A stretch of DNA of 64,000 nt from Desulfobacterales bacterium (GTDB taxonomy: Bacteria > Desulfobacterota > Desulfobacteria > Desulfobacterales > Desulfosalsimonadaceae), in the NCBI GenBank assembly GCA_034520365.1, contig JAXHNP010000007.1, forward strand, positions 372,001 to 436,000, in the 5' to 3' direction. The notes below the pieces were generated by a model. It was not told where the DNA came from, did not search any database, and was given only the letters and a program-made list of their open reading frames with translations. A program made the translations under genes and the position numbers. Below, in pieces: positions 27,173 through 37,357 of the stretch. How positions within the stretch are numbered: the stretch's first letter is position 1; each line of letters begins with the position of its first letter.

Positions 27173-27268
27173 CTATTCGGACTTCTTTTTCTTCTTTTTG
27201 GGGCGCGTCTTGCCAAAGGTGCCGCGGTAAATTTTGCCTCTTTTGCTGCGGATGTCGCCTTTACCCAT
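27173..27268 (-). CDS. Small ribosomal subunit protein bTHX
   Basis: A 31-residue, very basic peptide ([12 protein letters not shown]..., ending in six Lys then Ser-Glu) matches the bTHX (Thx) family that binds the top of the 30S head. A strong Shine-Dalgarno AGGAGGG lies 6 nt before the ATG at 27268. The gene is too short for ordinary gene finders. It stands alone between the glutamate synthase operon and the TPR membrane protein gene. Confidence 0.85.
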   Translation of the reverse strand: MGKGDIRSKRGKIYRGTFGKTRPKKKKKKSE

Positions 27269-27382
27269 TTTATCCCTCCTATAAAAATAATTTCCAATCG
27301 CTTTTCAATGGTTTGAGGGTTCTTATAAAGGATTTTTTTCGGATCTTCAACCCCTTCTACACCCCTTTTCTATATTCCGCAT

Positions 27383-29509
27383 CTATGGAGGGCTGATTTT
27401 GGCGGAAAGCTGCTTAAACCCCGGATGCTCGCGAAGACTGTCAAACCGCGAATCCCGCTTAAGCTCCGCCCCGTCCGAGAACCCCTTTTCAATGGCCTGA
27501 TCCAGGAAACTGAGCGATCGTTCCGGATTGCCCTTGATCGCCCATAGGGCGGCCAGGTGATAGTAAAAATGGGGTTCTTCGGGCGCCAGGCGGATGCCTT
27601 TGGTAAACATATCCATTGCCGCATCCAGTCCGCCGGTTTGAAAATACACCATTCCCAGCCGATTGAGCGCCAAGAGGTATAGCTTTCGATCCGATGGGGA
27701 AAGATTTGACAGCACAGCCTCATAGTCGGCCATGGCGGCATCCAGCTCGCCTCTTTCTTCAAGACTTACCCCCCGCTTGAATCGAAGCGCCATGTTTTCC
27801 GGCTGCTCATCAATCCGCTGATTAAGGCAATCAATCGGTGTTCGGCACTCGTTTAAAAACTGGCTCAAGGCCCGGAGCCGGTTCCGGGCGCTTTCATTTT
27901 GCGGGTTTCGCTTTATGGCGTTCTGATATTGCTGACGTGCTTCCTTAAACTCCCCCGCCATGGAGAGCGCATAGGCGAAATGCTGATAAATACCCGGGGC
28001 CTGATAGCCCATTTTCAAAGCGTTTAAATATGCGTTGACGGCGTCTACATATCGCTTCTCATTAATAAAAGAGAGTCCCAGGTTGAAGTAGACCGCCGGA
28101 TGGGCTTCAATATCTAAGGATGCCTGATAGTGGGTAATCGCCTCAGCATGCCGGCCATTCTGCTGCAGGGAATAGGCCAGGTTCTGAAGCGGCCTTGCTT
28201 TCTGCGGCGACTTTTTGGCCACATCCTTCCAAAAGGTCACATCCGAGGCCCAAATCTGGTTTCGCTCATAGGTCCAGAAACTAAACACCAGGGCAACCGC
28301 CACCCCAATCGGTATAATAACCCGCCAATTCTGCTTCAGTCGCCGGGATAGCAGCCACACCGCCATCAAACAAAGCATCATGGACGGCAGATAAAGCCGG
28401 TGCTCGTAGATGATTTCAATGCCGATGACCGATGATTCGATCACCAGATTGCCCACAAACCAGATCAAACAGAATGCCACCAGCCGCTGCTTTCTGACTG
28501 AATACAGGGCAAGGGCGAGGACACTAAGAATCATACCGGCCGAGGTCAGGGTGGTCAGCGGTGCGACAAGCGCATCGGACAGGGGATATGAATGATCCAG
28601 TAGAAGCCGACCGGCCCGGGGAAACACGATGAGCCCGGCATAATAGGCGATCACCCGCCATTCGGTCAGCACCCGCTGGAAAAGAGTAAAATCCCTGCGC
28701 TCATAAGCGGAAAGGATGCGCTCCAGCGGATGGCCGCCCAGATAAATATAGCCGATCACGCAGAATACCAAAATAGCGGCAATTGCCCCAAACATCAGCC
28801 GCTTTGAGCGGACCGGCCGCAGATCCTGAAAGAAAAACCATTCATAGAGCAGAATAAACACCGGCAGCATACCGGCATTCTGCTTGGTAAACACAGCGCA
28901 CAGGCCTGACAGAATGCATCCGGCCATAAATCCGGCCGCTCTTATCCGCCGGGTTTTTTGGATGGCCAGGCGGCCCTTGATATAAAGCAGCAGGGAAAGG
29001 ATATAGAACAGGGCGGCCATACTGGTCATGCGCTGCACCATGTAGGTCACCGCATTGGTCTGCACCGGGTGGACCAGCCAGATCAACACCGCCAGGAAGG
29101 CCATCCAGTTTGCCGCCGCTTCTGTCGTCACATTTTCCGGGGACGCCTTCGCATTGATTATCCCGAAGGTCAGGCGGATCAGAAAAAACAGCAGCCCGGC
29201 GGTTAGCAAATGAATAATCAGGTTGACCAGATGATAGCCGAACGGGTTTTCTTTTCCGAAGTAGTAGTTTAAGGCAAAACTTAAGTTCGCCAGGGGCCGG
29301 TTTTTGGGTTTTCCCTCCAGGGCCGCGGTTTTCAAAGCCTCCCAGGAGAATTCGGTCATATGGACATTGGGATCATTCTTGGTGATGTAGTTGATGTCAT
29401 CATAGACAAACGGAGCGCGAAACGCGGCTGAATAAAGGATGGCCGCAGCTATGCAGAAAACCGCGAAAAAGATAAGTGTGCGCCATTTGTTGGAAAGCGT
29501 TGAATTCAT
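27383..29509 (-). CDS. TMTC-like membrane protein with C-terminal TPR repeats
   Basis: The N-terminal half (about 1-410) has around ten hydrophobic segments. FVYDDINYITKND lies just after the first one; this acidic motif and layout resemble GT-C glycosyltransferases of the TMTC/DUF1736 type. The C-terminal half (about 430-708) contains seven or so TPR units (for example NLAYSLQQNGRHAEAITHYQ and NRLGMVYFQTGGLDAAMDMF). Such proteins are often called O-linked GlcNAc transferase-like, but activity is unproven. ATG at 29509 is chosen (GGTGAT 3 nt upstream); an ATG at 29527 is possible. Confidence 0.7.
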   Translation of the reverse strand: MNSTLSNKWRTLIFFAVFCIAAAILYSAAFRAPFVYDDINYITKNDPNVHMTEFSWEALKTAALEGKPKNRPLANLSFALNYYFGKENPFGYHLVNLIIHLLTAGLLFFLIRLTFGIINAKASPENVTTEAAANWMAFLAVLIWLVHPVQTNAVTYMVQRMTSMAALFYILSLLLYIKGRLAIQKTRRIRAAGFMAGCILSGLCAVFTKQNAGMLPVFILLYEWFFFQDLRPVRSKRLMFGAIAAILVFCVIGYIYLGGHPLERILSAYERRDFTLFQRVLTEWRVIAYYAGLIVFPRAGRLLLDHSYPLSDALVAPLTTLTSAGMILSVLALALYSVRKQRLVAFCLIWFVGNLVIESSVIGIEIIYEHRLYLPSMMLCLMAVWLLSRRLKQNWRVIIPIGVAVALVFSFWTYERNQIWASDVTFWKDVAKKSPQKARPLQNLAYSLQQNGRHAEAITHYQASLDIEAHPAVYFNLGLSFINEKRYVDAVNAYLNALKMGYQAPGIYQHFAYALSMAGEFKEARQQYQNAIKRNPQNESARNRLRALSQFLNECRTPIDCLNQRIDEQPENMALRFKRGVSLEERGELDAAMADYEAVLSNLSPSDRKLYLLALNRLGMVYFQTGGLDAAMDMFTKGIRLAPEEPHFYYHLAALWAIKGNPERSLSFLDQAIEKGFSDGAELKRDSRFDSLREHPGFKQLSAKISPP

Positions 29510-29552
29510 ATCACCAATCAGCACCATCTGTCGTCAGATTTTACTTTTTATA

Positions 29553-29704
29553 CACGGTGAATTTGTTCTGGCGAGAAACCCTATAACCATGGGGTTTCTC
29601 GCATGTAAGGTCGGCACGGTGGCCGACCCTACAAAATGTCGGCATTGTCGCGTAGGGCGGGCCACCGTGCCCGCCTGAAAAATAGATAGAACAAATTTAC
29701 CGTG
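29553..29704. mobile_element. MITE with 17-bp TIRs and a 10-bp target duplication
   Basis: Left end CACGGTGAATTTGTTCT (29553-29569), right end AGAACAAATTTACCGTG (29688-29704), flanked by the perfect direct repeat ACTTTTTATA at 29543-29552 and 29705-29714. The interior has a GCGAGAAACCC/GGGTTTCTCGC hairpin and the REP palindrome. No coding capacity. Confidence 0.88.
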
Positions 29705-29815
29705 ACTTTTTATACCAGACCCGCAGGGCCTGCCCAAATAAAATCTATCGCTTCTATCGACTTCTGCATCAAAATGATTACTTATTGAATTAAACCCCGA
29801 ACGGAGAAAAAATAT

Positions 29816-30631
29816 ATGCCTTTTGAAGCCTTTATCCGGGCGGCCTCTTTTGCGGGCATCCTGGTTGTCCTGCTGGCGCTGGAGAGTTTTAATCAAAAAA
29901 AAGACCGGGTGGACTCCAGAATAGTCCGATCCTTTAAAAATCTGGGCCTGATTTTGATAAACACCCTGGTTTTAAGATTTATCATACCGGTGGTACCGGC
30001 CGGCTTCGCCGTTTTCGCTGGCACCCGGGGCTGGGGCGTATTCAATTATGTCGAAACCCCTGTCGTCATTCAATGGCTGGCCACCCTTCTCATTTTTGAT
30101 TTTATTATCTATATCCAGCACATCCTTTTTCATGCGGTCCCGGTGTTATGGCGGCTTCATATGATCCATCATGCGGATTTAGATATTGACGTCACCACCG
30201 GCCTTCGCTTTCACCCGATAGAAATCATTATCTCCCTGTTTATCAAACTGGGGGCGGTGGCCGCGTTCGGTTTTCCCGCCGGGGCGGTAATTCTTTTTGA
30301 AATCATTTTAAACGCCACATCCATGTTTAACCATTCAAATATCTACATACCCGGGGCCATCGATAAATGGATCCGGCGGCTGATTGTCACACCTGACATG
30401 CACCGGGTTCATCATTCCGTGATCCTTACGGAATCCAACAGCAATTTCGGCTTCAATCTGTCCTGGTGGGACCGGCTCTGCGGCACCTACCAGGCGCAGC
30501 CCGCGGCCGGACACCACAATATGGTAATCGGCCTTTCCCGGTATCGGAGCCCCCTTTCCCTGTGGCGTATCCTCGTTATGCCATTTACGGATCCCCCCGG
30601 GCCGGGACCGATTAATACGCATCACAATTAA
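29816..30631 (+). CDS. Sterol desaturase / fatty acid hydroxylase family membrane protein
   Basis: The 271-aa membrane protein has the eight-His di-iron motif set: QHILFH, HMIHH, RFHP and HRVHHS, between about four transmembrane segments. Family members use oxygen or related oxidants on lipid substrates; in an anaerobe the substrate is unclear. The gene has a CGGAG ribosome site and stands between a MITE and a phosphoribosyltransferase gene. Confidence 0.88.
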   Translation: MPFEAFIRAASFAGILVVLLALESFNQKKDRVDSRIVRSFKNLGLILINTLVLRFIIPVVPAGFAVFAGTRGWGVFNYVETPVVIQWLATLLIFDFIIYIQHILFHAVPVLWRLHMIHHADLDIDVTTGLRFHPIEIIISLFIKLGAVAAFGFPAGAVILFEIILNATSMFNHSNIYIPGAIDKWIRRLIVTPDMHRVHHSVILTESNSNFGFNLSWWDRLCGTYQAQPAAGHHNMVIGLSRYRSPLSLWRILVMPFTDPPGPGPINTHHN

Positions 30632-30697
30632 GCCAAAAGCAGGCTGGATAAAACACCCCTAAATGATTATATTCATAAAATAATACAGGGGGTTAAT

Positions 30698-32936
<2,239 letters not shown>

Positions 32937-33224
32937 TTATTGAATAATTCCCAGGATATCGTCTTCCTTCATAAACAAATGCGCGACTTCCTCGATCTTG
33001 ATTTCGGTTCCGGCATATTTGGCGAACAGAATTTTATCACCCTCCTTGACATCCATTGGAATTCGTTTGCCTTTTTCATCCCGCTTTCCCGGGCCGACGG
33101 CCACCACTTTTCCGCGTATGGGCTTCTCCTTTGCCGAATCCGGAATCAGGATGCCGCCTTTTGTCTTCTTCTCTTCCTCTTCCCGAACCACCAGAATCCT
33201 GTCGTTTAACGGACGAATCTTCAT
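32937..33224 (-). CDS. groS: Co-chaperonin GroES
   Basis: The 95-aa protein begins [16 protein letters not shown] and contains the mobile loop ([16 protein letters not shown]) that docks on GroEL. It is the first gene of the groSL operon. No CIRCE inverted repeat was found in the upstream 200 bp. Confidence 0.96.
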   Translation of the reverse strand: MKIRPLNDRILVVREEEEKKTKGGILIPDSAKEKPIRGKVVAVGPGKRDEKGKRIPMDVKEGDKILFAKYAGTEIKIEEVAHLFMKEDDILGIIQ

Positions 33225-33382
33225 TTCTCAGACAGCCCTTTCCCTAGTTGATGAAAACGTTATATCGAGCGGCGGCTGCCCTCTCGACTGACATACACCC
33301 CACCTGTGCGCCGAATTCCGGCAAGTTAGGGTAATTAATTTTTGGGTATGGTAAAAATCTGTTCAGGTAAGCTTTGAACTTC

Positions 33383-33413
33383 ATTATAGTAAAGCAAGAT
33401 TCCCATATGTCAA
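33383..33413 (-). promoter_or_regulatory. Sigma-70 type promoter of groSL
   Basis: On the minus strand a perfect TTGACA (33408-33413) and a perfect TATAAT (33383-33388) are separated by 19 bp, longer than optimal, which may make the promoter dependent on activation or supercoiling. It lies about 160 bp before groS. Confidence 0.55.
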
Positions 33414-33448
33414 GGCACACAAAGAAAATTTTAATATAAACGGAGAGC

Positions 33449-33550
33449 ATGTAAGGTCGGCACGGTGGCCGACCCTACAAAATGTCGGCATTGTCGCGTA
33501 GAGCGGGCCACCGTGCCCGCCTGAAAAATAGATAGAACAAATTTACCGTG
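33449..33550. mobile_element. MITE copy lacking its left terminus
   Basis: The REP palindrome and the right TIR AGAACAAATTTACCGTG (33534-33550) are nearly identical to the copy at 29553, but the left TIR is missing and no target duplication is seen. It fills most of the gap between the groSL promoter and the HEAT-repeat gene. Confidence 0.75.
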
Positions 33551-33702
33551 TAACCACTCGATTTACTATTTCAATCACCATCTGCTTATGCTATAGAGTT
33601 TTCTTATAATCCCCCCTTTTCCCGGCGGGAGAAGGCAGAAATGGCATCTTAAGTTAATGACATTGACCATAAAACAATTTTTCCCGATGGTCGGATTGTT
33701 GT

Positions 33703-35409
33703 ATGACGCAACATGCCAAAACCATTGACTGGTCCGAAGACAGGCAGCTACAAGAGGCAAAAACCGTTGTTGACAAACTGATTCTGGCTGCCAAGAACAC
33801 TTCCTTCTATCCGGAACATCACGCCGTTTCCCGGAAATCCGTTTCAGATCTTTACGAACACCTCAACGCCTATACCCGCAATTACGGGGCGCTCGTGCTT
33901 GAAATGGGCAAAGGCGATATCCTGTTTCAGGGCCAAAAGATCTATCATAACCCGGATCTTCAGAATAATCCGGCCTATCTATGCTTCCGCGACGGATTAA
34001 AATGGATTTCCTTTTCCGAGGGCATCGCCCAGGCGGAAATCCTGTCATTTTTAAACATATTAAAACATCATCGGGTGCTTGAGGAGGAAAGCAAGGGCGA
34101 TATTGTCACCAGCCTCTGGGAAGCCGGTCTTCATCATATAAAATACAGCACCACCAATGTGCTCTGGCAGAATGAGCCGGTGCTTGACCTGGCCAGCCTT
34201 AAATTAGCTGCCAGCCGAGCCGAGCCGCGGCCGGAACAGCCGCCCGAGGAAGATGAAGGGGATGCGCCAAGCATTTCCGATACCCTAAGCAACGGGCAGT
34301 TGCTTGACCTATCCCCCGAAGAAATCGCCGAAACCCGACTAATGGTGGAGGCGGAGGAAACACGGGATTTTGATCAGGATTTGTTTGACGTGCTCCTGGT
34401 CATCTTAAAGGAACAGCGGGAAAGCGAAGATTTTGCCACAGTGCTTGATATCATAAAGGACAGTTTTAAACGCACCCTTGCCCAGGGCGATTTTCCGTAT
34501 GCGGCAAAATTTCTGGGTCAATTAAATGATGTGCGCAAGACTTACAAAAATTCCGGTACCTGGGCGCTGGCCCATATTGATGATTTCCTGCTTATGATCT
34601 CCGGCCCCCAGGTATTGTCGGTACTAAATGATGCCCTGAGCAAAATAAAACCGGATGACCATCAGAAAATCAAAGCCCTGGAAAACATGCTCTGCCAGCT
34701 TCGGCCGGAATCGGTGATAAGCATCGGCCAGACGCTTCAGCAAATAAAGGACAAGACCTTAAGCGCCATGCTTTTACGGGCGCTGACCCATCAGGCATCA
34801 AAAGACCCTCGCCCGCTTATTCATATGGCCCGGCAGACGGCCCCGCCGGTTCAAAAGACGGCCATTTTCGCGATGGGCCACATCTCCCACCCGGATGTCC
34901 TGCCGGTGATCACCGAGGCCTCCCGGGCCGATGACAGCTCGCTGCGCAAAACCGCGGTACAGGCATTAACCCGCAAAACGCCGCCGCCCGCGGAACAGCT
35001 CCTGCCGTTTATTTCAGACCGCAAAAAAGAAATCCGTGAGCTGGCATTCCGATTTTTGATAAAACTGCCCGGGCAAACCCTTGAGCCCCTGATGCTTGAC
35101 TATCTCAACAAGACCTCCTTTACTCCGAATCAGCGGGAATCCCTGCTGCTGCTGTACCAGGTGATAGGTAACTGCAAAGGCGCCAATGTTTCAGGCTATC
35201 TTTCCAAACAACTGCTCGGCCGGCCCTGGCGGATCGGCACACTGCGGCGCATTCACCGCCAGGGGGCTGCCCTGGCCCTATATATACTCAATACCGATGA
35301 AGCGTCACAGGCTATAAAAACCGCCTCGCGAAGCATCTGGCCAAACATCCGCCGAGCTGTTAAAAATGCAAAGGAGTTGTCCCATGTTGCCCCCGGAACC
35401 AGGGTCTGA
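33703..35409 (+). CDS. HEAT-repeat protein with an uncharacterised N-terminal module
   Basis: The 568-aa soluble protein has a C-terminal alpha-helical repeat region (about 330-560, for example KTAIFAMGHISHPDVLPVI and LRKTAVQALTRK) of HEAT type, used for protein binding. The first 150 residues (ILFQGQKIYHN, FRDGLKWISFSEGI, ILSFLNILKHHRVL) resemble the N-terminus of the HD-GYP protein encoded next. It is co-transcribed with that gene: the two overlap by 26 nt. The role is presumably regulatory or scaffold for the phosphodiesterase; this is inference. Confidence 0.65.
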   Translation: MTQHAKTIDWSEDRQLQEAKTVVDKLILAAKNTSFYPEHHAVSRKSVSDLYEHLNAYTRNYGALVLEMGKGDILFQGQKIYHNPDLQNNPAYLCFRDGLKWISFSEGIAQAEILSFLNILKHHRVLEEESKGDIVTSLWEAGLHHIKYSTTNVLWQNEPVLDLASLKLAASRAEPRPEQPPEEDEGDAPSISDTLSNGQLLDLSPEEIAETRLMVEAEETRDFDQDLFDVLLVILKEQRESEDFATVLDIIKDSFKRTLAQGDFPYAAKFLGQLNDVRKTYKNSGTWALAHIDDFLLMISGPQVLSVLNDALSKIKPDDHQKIKALENMLCQLRPESVISIGQTLQQIKDKTLSAMLLRALTHQASKDPRPLIHMARQTAPPVQKTAIFAMGHISHPDVLPVITEASRADDSSLRKTAVQALTRKTPPPAEQLLPFISDRKKEIRELAFRFLIKLPGQTLEPLMLDYLNKTSFTPNQRESLLLLYQVIGNCKGANVSGYLSKQLLGRPWRIGTLRRIHRQGAALALYILNTDEASQAIKTASRSIWPNIRRAVKNAKELSHVAPGTRV

Positions 35410-36859
35410 ACCAGAGCCCGCATCGGAATCCCATGCCGAGGCGTTTGTGCTATTTTTTAAACGGCTTCTGCAGACCGCAAGAATTCACGAGGCCAACAAC
35501 CGGTTAACCGTCAATGCCGCCGGGAAATTCTTGGAAACAAGCCGGCAGCTCCTTTCCGAAAAAGCTGAAATCATCATTGAAGCCCGCCATGAAAGGCTCT
35601 TCGTACAAGGGGAAAAACTTTTACTCCGGCAGCAGACCGCTCCCACCATTTTTACACTGCTCGGCATTTTTGAAACCCTCTCCTTATACGGCCTGAAGTT
35701 TAACTTCCAGCTCCCTGATATCAGCTATTCACAGGCCTACCAATTTGCCCGGATTCTGATTGAAGCCCCGCAGCAGGAAGCCCCATTGGAATGGATGCAG
35801 AAATATCTGGACCAGGACCGGTTTGAGTTCGTGGATATCATCAATGAACCCCAGGGCGAAGGCAATCTAACCGAGGCCCAGAAAATGGAACTGGCCCACC
35901 GCGCCTACTCCTATGCGTATAATACAGTCAAAGAGGTGACCCGTAAAATCCGGGAGAATCATGCGGCCGGGGTCAGAAAAGCGGTCCGGGTGGTGCAGGA
36001 CATCACCGACCTGGTTTTTATAGATAAGAGTATCCTGATGGGCTTAAGCACAATCCGCGACTATGACGACTACACTTATACCCACTCGGTTAATGTGGCG
36101 GTCAATTCCCTCTGCCTTGGCCATGAAATCGGGCTATCGCGCAATTCCCTGGTCAGACTTGGCATCTGCGGCCTGTTCCACGACCTCGGCAAGGTGGACA
36201 TCCCCATTGAAATCATCAACAAAGCCGGGCGGCTCAATCATGAGGAATACAAAAAAATCCAGCAGCACTCCTTAAACAGCGTGCGCCAGATCCTTAAACT
36301 CGAGGCCTACCGGGAACTGATCGCCCAAATCATCCTGCCGCCGTTTGAGCATCACCTGAAATACGACTTATCCGGCTACCCCGCGGTCAACTGGTCCAAG
36401 CCGATCAGCCTGTTCGGCCGAATCATTGAAATCTCAGATGTCTATGATGCCCTGACCGCCCCCCGTGTCTATCGGCCGACCACCCTTTCCCCGGATCGGG
36501 CGCTGGGATTTATGCTTTCCAAAAGCGGGAAGGATTTTGATCCGATACTGCTTAAATGGTTTATTAATATGATGGGCGTCTATCCGGCAGGCACCCTGGT
36601 CAAGCTAAACACCGGCCAAGTGGGACTGATTTATAAAAACGGCGACCCGGAGGACCAGCCCATGCCGAAAGTACTGGTCCTCCGGAAAGACAAAAGCAGC
36701 AAGCAGCTTAAAACCGCCGAACTACTGGACTTAAATGAAAGGGCTGAATCCAGCGGCAAATACCGGCACACGGTCGAAAAAACTTATCATCCCGCCCAAT
36801 ACGGCATTCAGCCGGCTATGTATCTGATGGAGGCGCAATCTAAAAGAGAACGGCGATAG
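35384..36859 (+). CDS. HD-GYP domain protein, probable c-di-GMP phosphodiesterase
   Basis: The 491-aa protein has an HD-GYP domain (about 215-430): YTHSVNVAV, GLFHDLGKVDIP (metal-binding HD), QQHSLNSV, PPFEHH and DLSGYP. The N-terminal 150 residues (HEANNRLT, LFVQGEKLLL, LGIFETLSLYGLKF) form a module shared with the preceding HEAT-repeat protein. ATG at 35384 was chosen over 35366 because AGGAG lies 7 nt before it. The product would lower c-di-GMP; the pilus genes at 54-61 kb are a possible output. Confidence 0.85.
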   Translation: MLPPEPGSEPEPASESHAEAFVLFFKRLLQTARIHEANNRLTVNAAGKFLETSRQLLSEKAEIIIEARHERLFVQGEKLLLRQQTAPTIFTLLGIFETLSLYGLKFNFQLPDISYSQAYQFARILIEAPQQEAPLEWMQKYLDQDRFEFVDIINEPQGEGNLTEAQKMELAHRAYSYAYNTVKEVTRKIRENHAAGVRKAVRVVQDITDLVFIDKSILMGLSTIRDYDDYTYTHSVNVAVNSLCLGHEIGLSRNSLVRLGICGLFHDLGKVDIPIEIINKAGRLNHEEYKKIQQHSLNSVRQILKLEAYRELIAQIILPPFEHHLKYDLSGYPAVNWSKPISLFGRIIEISDVYDALTAPRVYRPTTLSPDRALGFMLSKSGKDFDPILLKWFINMMGVYPAGTLVKLNTGQVGLIYKNGDPEDQPMPKVLVLRKDKSSKQLKTAELLDLNERAESSGKYRHTVEKTYHPAQYGIQPAMYLMEAQSKRERR

Positions 36860-36868
36860 GGGTGAGGT

Positions 36869-36904
36869 AAAAAAAAAGAGCGGCCGGTTTTCCAGCCACT
36901 CTTT
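36869..36904 (-). terminator. Terminator after the tRNA pair
   Basis: AAAGAG...CTCTTT stem (36875-36904) with inner GGC/GCC pairing, followed on the minus strand by nine T (36869-36877). It ends transcription from tRNA-Lys/tRNA-Glu and may also serve the HD-GYP gene from the other side. Confidence 0.7.
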
Positions 36905-36916
36905 GGGGGTGTAAGG

Positions 36917-36994
36917 TGGCGTCCCCAAGGGGATTTGAACCCCTGTCGCCGGCGTGAAAGGCCGGTGTCCTGGACCGGGCTAGACGATGGGGAC
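36917..36994 (-). tRNA. tRNA-Glu (UUC)
   Basis: The cloverleaf folds with a 7-bp acceptor stem GTCCCCA/TGGGGAC, anticodon stem CCGGC/GCCGG, anticodon TTC and T-loop GTTCAAATC. The 3' CCA is encoded (36917-36919). Confidence 0.96.
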
Positions 36995-37017
36995 GCATGG
37001 TTAGCTGTATCGTATGG

Positions 37018-37093
37018 TGGTGGGCCGTGTAGGATTCGAACCTACGACTCTCTGCTTAAAAGGCAGATACTCTACCAACTGAGTTAACGGCCC
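37018..37093 (-). tRNA. tRNA-Lys (UUU)
   Basis: Acceptor stem GGGCCGT/ACGGCCC, anticodon stem TCTGC/GCAGA with loop CTTTTAA (anticodon TTT), T-loop GTTCGAATC, and encoded CCA (37018-37020). It precedes tRNA-Glu by 23 bp on the same strand. Confidence 0.96.
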
Positions 37094-37127
37094 GAAGTTC
37101 CCGGCTCAAATTATTTATAAATTAATA

Positions 37128-37156
37128 TTTTTATCTTTATTTTCAAACAGTGTCAA
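37128..37156 (-). promoter_or_regulatory. Promoter of the tRNA-Lys/tRNA-Glu unit
   Basis: Minus strand TTGACA (37151-37156), 17-bp spacer and TAAAAA (37128-37133), 35 bp before the mature tRNA-Lys. Confidence 0.5.
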
Positions 37157-37325
37157 TAAAAAAACAGAGAAATCCACGGTAAATTTGTTTTATCTATTTT
37201 TCAGGCGGGCACGGTGGCCCGCCCTACTACGCGGCAATGCCGACATATTGTAGGGTCGGCCACCGCGCCGACCGTTCGTACTTCGGCAAAAATGCCGCTT
37301 TATTTTCAAACAGTGTCAATAAAAA
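37136..37325. repeat. 27-bp direct repeats around a one-ended MITE copy
   Basis: A 27-bp sequence (TTTATTTTCAAACAGTGTC onward) occurs at 37136-37162 and again at 37299-37325. Between them lies a MITE relic with left TIR CACGGTAAATTTGTTTT (37175-37191) and the REP palindrome up to about 37273, without a right TIR. The first repeat contains the -35 box of the tRNA promoter. Confidence 0.75.
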
Positions 37326-37357
37326 TTGTAAAGTTTTTTTGCCAGGCAGCGTTGCGC

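Noticed and set aside
26962-27297. 111-codon minus-strand frame overlapping the bTHX gene and a MITE
   Set aside because: It is out of frame with the clear bTHX gene and runs through the MITE; composition is not protein-like.
33225-33448. CIRCE (HrcA) operator before groSL
   Set aside because: No TTAGCACTC-N9-GAGTGCTAA-like inverted repeat was found; only a sigma-70 type promoter is visible.
36917-37093. tRNA genes as an integration site for an island
   Set aside because: No integrase gene and no duplicated tRNA 3' end was found nearby; the 27-bp repeats upstream do not match tRNA sequence.
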